Positions 35,026 through 45,600 of a stretch of DNA of 64,000 bases are shown one piece after another (position 1 is the stretch's first letter; every line of letters starts with the position of its first letter). The position numbers and the translations under genes were made by a program. Origin of the DNA: Eriocheir sinensis (Eukaryota > Arthropoda > Malacostraca > Decapoda > Varunidae); contig NC_066552.1 in the NCBI RefSeq assembly GCF_024679095.1, forward strand, positions 13,482,923 through 13,546,922, given 5' to 3'. The notes under the pieces are model-generated. The model worked only from the letters and a program-made list of their open reading frames with translations, searched no databases and had not been told where the DNA came from.

Positions 35026-35179
35026 TACAGAAGAATAAAGGAGAGGAAGAGGACGAGAATGGACGGCAGGGTGATGATGATGGTGGTGGTGATGACGGTG
35101 TTGAAGGGGATGGTGGTGATGTCTCAAACTGCATCACCGTACGTCAATGTAACTGGATGGACTCTCTCACGCCTTGGTA
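35026..35179 (+). other. Exon-like acidic open segment
   Basis: TCGACCTTACAG (acceptor-like) is followed by an open frame KNKGEEEDENGRQG, then DDDGGGDDGVEGDGGDV, then SNCITVRQCNWMDSLTPW and a TAA. A GTACGT donor-like site lies inside, after ATCACC. It could be a terminal exon of an alternative transcript or random GAT-rich sequence. No partner exon with a matching phase was found. Confidence 0.2.
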
Positions 35180-35958
35180 ATGAATGTGAGTATGTGATGT
35201 AGATTTATTAGATTTGTTATGTGTTATTTTTTGCAATGTCTATCTGTATCTATCAATTATTTCTTCTTTTTTTTTCTTTTCCTTTATTAATTTTTTGTCC
35301 TTGCTTGTTATTTCTTTTTATTCTTCCTTTCTTTCTTTCTTTCCCTTGTTTTCTCTGCTTCTTTGTTAATTCAGTTTCCTTTCCTTTCTTCCTTCATTTC
35401 TTGTTAATATATATCTATCTATCTATCTATCTTTTTTTTCTTAATTTTTGGTGTGCTTGTTTATTGTTTCTTTTTGATTCTTCCTTTCCTTTCTTTGTTT
35501 TCTTCTCTTCCTTGTTAATTCAGTTTCCTTTTTTTCCTTTCCTTCATTCATTCATCATTTCTTGTTTGTATCTATCTATCTATCCATCTGTTTATTTATC
35601 TGTTAATTATGAGTTTTTGTTCTCTTTCACTATCTATCTATCTATCTATCAATATATTACTCCACACATTTTCCTGTTTTCATATATGCCAGTGGACGCA
35701 ACAAGGCTATTACTATCATCATTATTATTATTACTATTACATACATTATTACGCACAACCTAACTGACTTGGCATTGCTTGGTATACATTACTCCCCTCG
35801 CTCCCCCTCCTCCTGCTCGGCCTTATCAGCAGAGATAGCTTATCATGTGTAAAGAGAGAGACACAGGCACTGGGCAGGCTAGGCTCAGTGAATAGTTAAG
35901 TTTAGATCACACCAGAGTCCACAGTGATAGCTTTCATGGACTAGGTTGATTGTAAGAC
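35180..35958. repeat. T-rich and (CTAT)n low-complexity sequence
   Basis: Degenerate T-rich duplications (TTTGTTAATTCAGTTTCCTT twice) and (CTAT)n runs at about 35411-35430 and 35630-35650. From 35700 to 35958 I see no feature. Confidence 0.8.
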
Positions 35959-36330
35959 ACAGTTACACTCGGAAAAGTTGTTTGTAATGAATCGCAAAGT
36001 GTGTTGATGAGGAGAAGAGAGAGAGCTCATTGGTAGACACAGTTGTACTCAGAGAAGTTTTACGTAATGAATCGCAAAGTGTGTTAATGAGGAGAAGAGA
36101 GAGAGCTCATTGGTAGACACAGTTGTACTCGGAAAAGTTTTACGTAATGAATCGCAAAGTGTCTTAATGAGAAGGAGAGAGAGAGCTCATTGGTAGACAC
36201 AGTTGTACTAGAAGTTTTTTAATAATGAAAATGAAAGTGTTGTTGAGGAGAAGAGAGAGAGCTCATTGGTAGACACAGTTGTACTCGGAAAAGTTTTACG
36301 TGATGAATCGCAAAGTGTCTTAATGAGAAG
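35959..36330 (+). repeat. About 83-bp tandem repeat upstream of MANBA
   Basis: Five units contain AGACACAGTTGTACTCGGAA, AAGTTTTACGTAATGAATCG, CAAAGTGTGTTAATGAGG and AGAGAGAGCTCATTGGT. The array ends about 130 bp before the MANBA start codon and so probably lies in or next to its promoter or 5'UTR. Confidence 0.9.
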
Positions 36331-36458
36331 AAGACAAAGCGGATGAAGAGGGGAAGAACATACAAGCTGATAAAACCCAAAAGAAGAAGAAGAAAATGAG
36401 AAGACAATGTGAGGACCCCCAACCCTTATGCTTCCTCCTTCATCCACTCCGCTGAGAA

Positions 36459-36663
36459 ATGGCGCCCAACCCTTTGAACCGAGAGGGGGAAGCCCGACGT
36501 GAGGGGGCATGGTGGCGAGTCTATGCCCCTCCGTTGGTATGCCTTCTGCTCATGTGTGGGTTGACGGCATACCTCGCCTATCTCGCCCACCTCAGCACCC
36601 ACCCCCATCCCCCTCCCATTATCATGATACCCTCCAACTGGTCCCTGCATCTCGACGACAAGT
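36459..36663 (+). CDS. MANBA: MANBA exon 1, N-terminal signal-anchor-like segment
   Basis: It encodes [20 protein letters not shown], a charged head of about 22 residues, then a hydrophobic stretch [20 protein letters not shown] (residues 26-45), a His/Pro-rich linker and NWSLHLDDK, where homology to human MANBA begins. Human MANBA has a short cleavable signal peptide; here the long n-region and strong hydrophobic core look more like a signal anchor. The donor is AAGT/GTGAGT. No in-frame ATG lies between 36459 and the hydrophobic core, so this start is preferred. Confidence 0.85.
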
Positions 36664-39600
36664 GTGAGTTCAGTGCAGTCAGAGTTTGCGTGTAGTAAGT
36701 GAATGGAAGGAATGGGAGGGAGAGGGAAGGAGGCAGAGAAAGAAGTGAAGGAAATAGGAAGAAATAGTCCTGATGTATGTGGAATGGAGGAAGGAAGGAA
36801 GGGAAGGAAGCAAGGAAAAAAATGAGAAAGAAAACCAAAGTGAAGGAAGTATTGAAGAAGTGAAGGGAAGTTGATAGAAGTTGGAGTTCCAGAGGCTGAA
36901 AAGGAGATCAGTCGGGTTCTAATGAGTGTTTTTTTAGATTCATGGTATAGAAAAAGGATCAGATTACCACCAGGGTCATAAAACTACCCTTCGATAACCC
37001 AGAAACCCTATGAAAGCTTGTCAAATGAGGGCTTAGGGAGTGAGGGAGGGAACAGACAAGGCTTTCGAACCCAGCTAGTGTAGAAAGCCTCTTGTAACTG
37101 TGATTTCATGGACCATTCTTTGCAGGCATCAAATTAGCACCAGGGTCATAAAGCTACCCAGGATATACCCAGAGAGCCTTGTCAAATGAGGGCTTAGGGA
37201 GTGAGGGAGGGAACAGACAAGGCTTTCGAACCCAGCTAGTGTAGAAAGCCTCTTGTAACTGTGATTTCATGGACCATTCTTTGCAGGCATCATATTAGCA
37301 CCAGGGTCATAAAGCTACCCAGGATATACCCAGAAAGCCTTGTCAAATGAGGGCTTAGAGAGTGAGGGAGGGAATGTGCAAGGCTTTCATACCCAGCTAG
37401 TATAGGAAGCCTCTCGTAACTGTGATCTCATGGGCCATTAACATACCCAGGAATCCTATGAAAGCCTTGTCAAATGAGGGCTTAGGGAGTGAGGGAAGGA
37501 ATATTCAAGGCTTTCGTACCCAGCTAGTGTGAATTCATGGACCATTCTTTGCAGGCATACTACCACCAGGGTCATAAAGCTACCCAGGATATACCCAGAA
37601 AGCCTTGTCAAATGAGGGCTTAGAGAGTGAGGGAGGGAATGTGCAAGGCTTTCATACCCAGCTAGTGTGAATTCATGGACCATTCTTTGCAGGCATACTA
37701 CCACCAGGGTCATAAAGTTACCCATGGATATACCCAGAAAGCCTTGTCAAATGAGGGCTTAGGGAGTGAGGGAGGGAATGTGCAAGGCTTTCATACCCAG
37801 CTAGTGTAGGAATGCCCTCATAACCGTGATCTCATGGGCCATTCTTTGCAGCCATCAGCGTGGGCGGAAGAGTGCCTGGTGGTGTGTACTCAGACCTCCT
37901 CGCTGCGAATGTCCTCAGTGGGGGCGACATCTACTATCGGTACAATGACATGGACTACCGCTGGGTGTCGAAGGAGAACTGGACCTACTCTACGACAGTC
38001 CGCGGTGGGTGCTCTGGGGCGGGGTGGGGCTGGGGGGTTGAATTGGTTTGAGGTATGGGTGTTGTTCTGGTGATACTGCGGATTGGAGACCGTTTAAATT
38101 TACTTGAGTTTTTTTCTTTTCTTTCCCTCGTTTCTTTCATTACCTTCCTCCTCCTTTCTTTTTCTTTCTTTTCTTTTTCCTTTTTCTCTCCTCCTTCTCT
38201 CATCTTCCATATCTTCCTCAATTTCTTTCTCTCTTCCTCCAACTCTCCTTTCCTCCCTTTTCCTATGCCCCTCCTTCCTTCCTTCTCTTTCTCCCTTCAT
38301 TTCTCCTTCTATCTCTTCCTTCCATCCCTTTCCTATGCCCCTCCTTCCTCCCTCTCTCCTTCCCTCCCTCCCTCCCTCACAGCTGACAGTAGTTTCCTCA
38401 ACCACACTCGCGTTGCCCTGGTCTTCGAGGGGCTGGACACGGCCGCGGAGGTCTTGCTGAATGGCGAGAGTGTCGGAGCGTCCAATAACATGTTCGTCCG
38501 ATACCTGTTCGACATCAAGGCCGCCCTTTTGGTAAGCTCGGGTGGTGGTGTTTTTTTTTTGTTTTCTAGTTTTGCTTTTCTTCTTTTCTTTCTTTCCTTT
38601 CCTCTTTTCCTTCTTTCTTTCTTTATTCATTTCTATTTTTGTGTTTTTTCTTCCTCTTCTTCAGTATCCCTTGAACCTTGTGTGTGTGTGTTTTCAGGAG
38701 TTTCTTTATAAGATTTTTCTCCATTTTTTTTCCATCCCTCCACCTTATCCTTATCCTCCTCATCCACTCCTTCATCCAGGCATCCAGCGACAACACTCTG
38801 GAGGTGAGGTTCGAGTCACCCGTCGAGTACGCCGCCCGCCAGTATGACATCCAGAGCGCCAGTTACATAGTGCCGCCCAAGTGCGTCGACCCGGCATTCA
38901 AGGGGGAGTGCCACGCCAACCACATAAGGAAGATGCAAGCCTCCTTCAGTTGGGATTGGGGGCCGGCGTTCCCTAACTCCGGCATATGGTATGGATTTCT
39001 GCGTCCCTGATTTGATTTCCGTAACGCTATCCTTCTTTTCCATTCTTTTCCTCCCTCCCTTCCTTTCTCCTCTCTCTCTCCTTCCTCTCTTCTATCCCTC
39101 CTTTCCTCCCTTCATTTCTTTCTTCCTCCATCTCTCCCTTCCTCTGTTCCTCCTCCTACTACTACTACTACTATTTCTACTACTATTACAGGAAGGACTG
39201 GTACATCGCAGCCTGGGACACACTCACCATCAGTGACATAATCTTCTCGGCTGAACCCACTGCTGAGCTGCCCTCCGTGCCCGACCCAAACTTCATGCCA
39301 GGGTGGACGGCTACAGTGAAGGTACTACATGGACACTGCCACCCCTCAGCTTACCCTTATACAATAGCTATGGATCGGCAACAGTGCAGGAGGCGCATAT
39401 CCCGTCCAACCCCACTGTAGGGAATAAATGGACATTAAATGATGATGATGATGATGATGATGATGTGAACCCTTCCTTTAGTGAAATTAAAAAAAAGATA
39501 GAGATTAGAAGAAAGGGAAGAGGAAAATCAGGAAGGAAAGCAGATGAAAAATAAAGAAATAATTAAGAACTGATAAGGGGGAAGGGGACGACATCATATT

Positions 39601-42600
39601 CCTACATTCTACACTCGTTTTGTTGCCCTTGAGCTGTCTCCTTTGTTGTAATTATTTATTTATTTATTTATTTATTTTTTTGCTGCCTCAGGTGTGGTGT
39701 GACGCGGCCATTTCATCGGGGGAGGTGCCGGGCAGCCTCACCATCGCCCTGGGCCGCATCTACACCATGAACTACCACGTCACCGCCACCGTCGTCAACC
39801 ACAAGGCCTCGCTGGAGTTCAACATTACCTTCTTGGAGGTGACGAGACTTCTTGGTTGATGCTCCGTTGGTTTAGAATTGATTTAGGATTTGTATTGATT
39901 TCCCCACGTAAGGAAAGAAGGAAGGGAGAGAAGTAAGGAAAAAGAAAGAAAAGAAAGACAATAAGAAGGAAGGAGATAAAGAAAATAATGAATGAACTGA
40001 AAATTGGGAAGGAAGGAAGGAACTAAATATGGCTAACCTTCCCTTCCCTAACCTTCCTTCCCTTACCTTCAACAATTCTTTTTTCATTGCTTCCCTTCCT
40101 TCTCCCTTTCCCTATTTCCTTCCTTACCTTCCCCTTACCTTCCTCTCTTACCTTCAACAACTCCCTTTTATAGTCTGTGTATTGATTTCCCCAACCTTAC
40201 CTTCCCCTTACCTTCCTCCCTTACCTTCAACAACTCCCTTTTTAGTCTGTGTATTGATTTCCCCAACCTTACCTTCCCCTTACCTTCCTCCCTTACCTTC
40301 AACAACTCCCTTTTATAGTCTGTGTATTGATTTCCCCAACCTTACCTTCCCCTTACCTTCCTACCTTACCTTCAACAACTCCCTTTTTTAGTCTGTGTAT
40401 TGATTTCCCCAACCTTACCTTCCCCTTACCTTCCTACCTTACCTTCAACAACTCTCTTTTTTTTTCCCTTCCCTTCCTTCTTCCTTTCCCTAGTTCCTTC
40501 CTCCCTTTCTCATTCACTCATCTTCCTCCTCCTCCTCCTCCTTATATATCTAAGCCTTACCTTCTCAGCCCCTTTCATTACCTTCAACAACTCCCTTTTT
40601 TTCCCTTCCCTTCCTTCTTCCTTTCCCTAGTTCCTTCCTCACTTTCTCATTCACTCATCTTCCTCCTCCTCCTCCTCCTCAGCCCCTTTCATTACCTTCA
40701 ACAACTCTTTTTCCTTCTTCCTTTCTCTAGTTCCTCCTCCTCCTCCTCCTCCTCCTCCTCATTTATCTAACCTCTACCTTCTCGTCCCGTCACAGAACCA
40801 GATTAACATGTGGTGGCCCAATGGTTACGGCGCCCAGCCTCTCTACACCCTCACAGCCACCTGGGTGAGCGAGGATGAGGCAGAGACATCCGCCAAGAGT
40901 GTGAGGGTTGGGTTCAGGACGGTGGAGCTCAACCAGGATTTCATTGAACCGAACGACACGACTAAAGGTGTTGTATGGTAGTGTGTTGGACAACCCGGTC
41001 CAGTTTGTGTATTTTTTGTTTTATATAATGGATTTATAAGGACATTTTCTTGGGGTAATGCCTTCACTCACACACACACACACACACACACACAAACACC
41101 TAAAAAAAAAAATGTCCCACCAGTTATAAGTCGAGTAATCATTTGTTTATTTATTTTTTGTATGTTTTTGTTTGTTTTTTCTTGTTTATTATTCCTCGGT
41201 CAATGCAGGGAAGGCAAGTCAGTTTCCATTTTGTATTTTCCATTCATTCATTTTTTATTTACTTATTTTTTGGGGGGTGAAGACAATCAAGTCTGTTCAT
41301 GGCTGTCCCTTTCGTTCACGGCTGTCCCTTCGTTCATGGCCATCCTCTCGTTCACAGCCGTCCTCTCATTCACAGCCGTCCCTCTTGTTCCAGGGCGTCA
41401 CTATCGCGTGTTCGTCAACAACGTGTTTATGTTCATGAAGGGAAGCAACTGGATTCCCGCCCACGTCCTGCCGGAGATGGTGACCCCAGAGTACACGCGC
41501 TACCTCATGCAGGCAGCCGCGGACACACACCAGAACTGCATGAGGGTGTGGGGCGGCGGCATCTACGAGTCCGATGTGTTCTATGAGGTGCGTGTGTTGT
41601 TGTTTTAATATGGACACTATACTTCTGTTCTCATTTCTCCATCAGGGCCATAAAACCAACCCTGGAAATGACCCAAACTCCAATGAAAGCCTTGTCAAAT
41701 ATGTGTTTCTTTAGGTTCATGGTACAGAAAAAGAGTCAAACTACCACCAGGGTCATAAAGCTACTCCTGGAAATGCCACAAACTCCTACGAAAACCTTGT
41801 CAAATATGTGTTTCTTTAGGTTCATGGTACAGAAAAAGCGTCAAACTACCACCAGGGTCATAAAGCTACTCCTGGAAATGCCACAAACTCATACGAAAGC
41901 CTTCAATTTTTTTCCCTTCTGTTACGTTCAATCTTCTCTCCCTCCTTCTTATCCCCTCATCTTTATCTACCTCCCTTTATGTTCCTCCTCTCCTTCTCCT
42001 TGTCTGTTCATTTCCTCTCACTTATTTCTCTAAACTTTGATGTCCGTTTACGAGGATGACCATTGCTTTTTATTACGACACTTTTGCTTCTTTCATCAGC
42101 TATCTCTAAAGGTCAAAGAGGGGGTCAGTCAGGTTCTATTGAGGGTCTTTTGAGGTTCATGGTATAGAAGGAGGGTCAAACTACCACCAGGGTCATAAAG
42201 CTACTCCTGGAAAGGCCACAAACTCCTACGAAAGCTTTGTCAAATATGTGTTTCTCTAGGTTCATGGTACAGAAGAAGGTTCAGACTACCACCAGGGTCA
42301 TAAAGCTACTCCTGGAAATGCCACAAACTCATACGAAAGCCTTGTCAAATATGTGTTTCCTTAGGTTCATGGTATAGAAGAAGGTTCAGACTACCACCAG
42401 GGTCATAAAGCTACTCCTGGAAATGCCACAAACTCCTACGAAAGCCTTGTCAAATATGTGTTTCCTTAGGTTCATGGTACAGAAGAAGAGTCAAACTACC
42501 ACCAGGGTCATAAAGCTACTCCTGGAAATGCCACAAACTCATACGAAAGCCTTGTCAAATATGTGTTTCCTTAGGTTCATGGTACAGAAGAAAGTTCAAA

Positions 42601-45600
42601 CTACCACCAGGGTCATAAAGCTTCTCCTGGAAATGCCACAAACTCATACAAAAGCCTTGTCAAATATGTGTTTCCTTAGGTTCATGGTACAGAAGAAGGT
42701 TCAGACTACCACCAGGGTCATAAAGCTACTCCTGGAAATACCACAAACTCCTACGAAATGTTTAGAAATATGTCCCAATGCATGTTTGGTCCCCACCAGA
42801 TCGCTGATGAGCTGGGCATCCTGATCTGGGAGGACCTGATGTTTGCCTGTAGCATGTACCCTGTCAATGAAGACTTCCTGGAGACTGTGGAAGCAGAGAT
42901 GGTGACCCAGATCCGCCGGCTACAGCACCACCCCAGTATCCTCCTCTGGGCCTCAAACAACGAAAACGAAAAGGCCCTTCGCGGTAACTGGTGAGTGTTG
43001 GGGCTTTTTTTAATTTTTTTATTTTTTTATTTTTTTTACCTTACCTAACCTAACACTAGCCCAGTTGCCTATTCCTTGTTCTTCATCTCAGGGTCTCATA
43101 ATCTCTTTATCTCTGTTTCTGTCTCTGTGTCCCTGTCTTACCTAAAATATATTTGACAAGGCTTTCGTAGGAGTGGTGGGCATTTCCAGGGGCAGTTTTA
43201 TGACTATGGTGGTAGTGTGAGTCTTCTTCTGTACCATGAACCTGAAGAAACACCCATTGGAACCTGACTGACCCCCTCCTTGACATTTAGAAATGGCTGA
43301 TGTGAGAAGCGAGAGTGTCTTATAATGCTAACCTTGATCTCTCTGTCTCTGTTTCTGTCTCTTTCTGTCTAACCTAACATTACCTTACCTTACCTAACCT
43401 ATTCCTTGTTCTTCATCCCAGTGTTTCTTAATCTCTCTATTTCTGTTTGTCTCTGTCTAACCTAACATTACCTTACCTAACCTAACCTAACCTAACACAA
43501 GCCCAGTATCCTAATCCACGTTCTCCATCTCAGGGTCTCTTAATCTCTCTATCTCTGTTTCTCTGTCTGTCTAACCTAACATTACCTTACCTTACCTAAC
43601 CTATTCCTTGTTCTTCATCCCAGTGTTTCTTAATCTCTCTATTTCTGTTTGTCTCTGTCTAACCTAACATTACCTTACCTAACCTAACCTAACACAAGCC
43701 CAGTATCCTAATCCACGTTCTCTATCTCAGGGTCTCTTAATCTCTCTATCTCTGTTTCTCTGTCTGTCTAACCTAACATTACCTTACCTTACCTAACCTA
43801 TTCCTTGTTCTTCATCCCAGTGTCTCTTAATCTCTCTGTCTCTGTCTGTGTCAAACCTAACCTAACCTAACTAGCCCAGTTGCCTAATCCTCATCTCTCA
43901 TCCTAGGTACGGCACATCCTCGGACTTTGAGCGGTACAAGGCTGACTACATTACGCTCTACGTGGACACAATCAAGGCGGTGGTGCAGGAGGAGGACGCC
44001 ACCCGCCCCTTTGTGGTCAGCTCCCCCAGCAACGGCATAGAGTCGGAGGAGGAAGGCTACGTTGCGGAGAACCCTGGAGACACACACTATGGCGACAGTA
44101 AGCGATGATGATAGGTGGATAGAAGATAAACAGATAGATTTTTAGATAGGGTAGATAGGTTAAGTAGATACTATATGTTTGATAGGTTATGTTACGGGAA
44201 GCTCCTCGGACAGACTAAGGCAGCAGTAAGATTGATGATAGTATGTATATAGATAGATAGATAGATATAATAATAATAATAATAATGATAATAATAATAA
44301 TAATAATAATAATAATAGTAATAATAATTATAATAATCTCGCACTCCTTCCCCTCCTCTCCCCTGCACAGAGCATTACTACAACTACTTAAGTGACGCCT
44401 GGGTTGGCTCGGAGACGCCCATCACCAGGTTCGCCTCGGAGTACGGGTTCCAGTCCTGGCCGTCCTTCATGTGAGTGCGTTTACCTCCTCTCTCGTTGTA
44501 GAAAACACAAAAAAACAGGTGCTTACGACATTAACACTAAGCTTTGTACAGTTTCTCTTTCTCTCTCGTTGTAGAAAAACAGAAAAAGAATGTATGCTTA
44601 TGACACACATCACTTACCTCCGTACAGCCCCCCTTCCTCCCTTGCCAGTTCCCCTTCCTCCCTTGCTAGTTCCCCTTCCTAGTTCCCCTTCCTTCCTCCC
44701 TTGCTAGTTCCCTTTCCTCCCTCCCTTGCTAGTTCCCCTTCCTTCCTCCCTTGCTAGTTCCCTTTCCTCCCTCCCTTACTAGTTCCCTTTCCTCCCTCCC
44801 TTGCTAGTTCCCCTTCCTTGCTATAAAAACCGAACCGAAACATCTCTTACGACACTGACAGTAACCCTCGTACAGTCCCCTTCTTCCCGTACTATAAAAG
44901 CCAAACCTTACCATCCCTTACGACACTCACAGTAACCTTCGTAGAGTCCCCTTCTTCCCGTACTATAAAAAACAAACCTAACCATCCCTTACGACACTGA
45001 CAGTAACCTTCGTACAGTCCCCTTCCTCCCCTTGCTATTAAAACCAAACCAAACCACCCCTTACGATAATCACACTGACCTTTCTGACCCTTCGTACAGC
45101 ACCATGGATCCGATACCCTACGCCCCTGTCCACCCAGCAGTGAATGGGTACCAGGTATTAATCAGGGGTTGGGATCTGTTCCCTTCTCCTATAATCCCTT
45201 CCCCTTCCGTCTCTCTCCGGCATGTGACCACGGATGTTGCGCCGGCTAAACAAAACTCTCCAATTTCCTACAGCACCATGGAGTCCGTAACCATCGAGGA
45301 GGATTGGAACAGGGAGTCCGCCCTCATGTACCACCGCCAGCACCACCCGCTTGGTCAGGAGGAGCTCGCCCTGCAGATCGGCCTACATATGCACATGCCA
45401 CCCCAGGACGGCTCCGTTAAGGCTTATGAGGATTATTTGTATCTCTCGCAGGCAAGTTATGGGTGGGGTGTGGTCTCTGTCTCTCTCTATCTCTCTGTTT
45501 TTGTTTTTCTGTGTTTTTTTCTGTTTCTTTGTCTCTATCTCTCTCTCTTTGTCTCTCTCTATCTCATTTTTCTGTCTTTTTTTGTCTCTGTTTCTTTGTC

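Noticed and set aside
37456..37725. 89-codon minus frame with [20 protein letters not shown] repeats
   Set aside because: It reads the reverse of the MANBA intron 1 repeat; the repeat itself is intronic.
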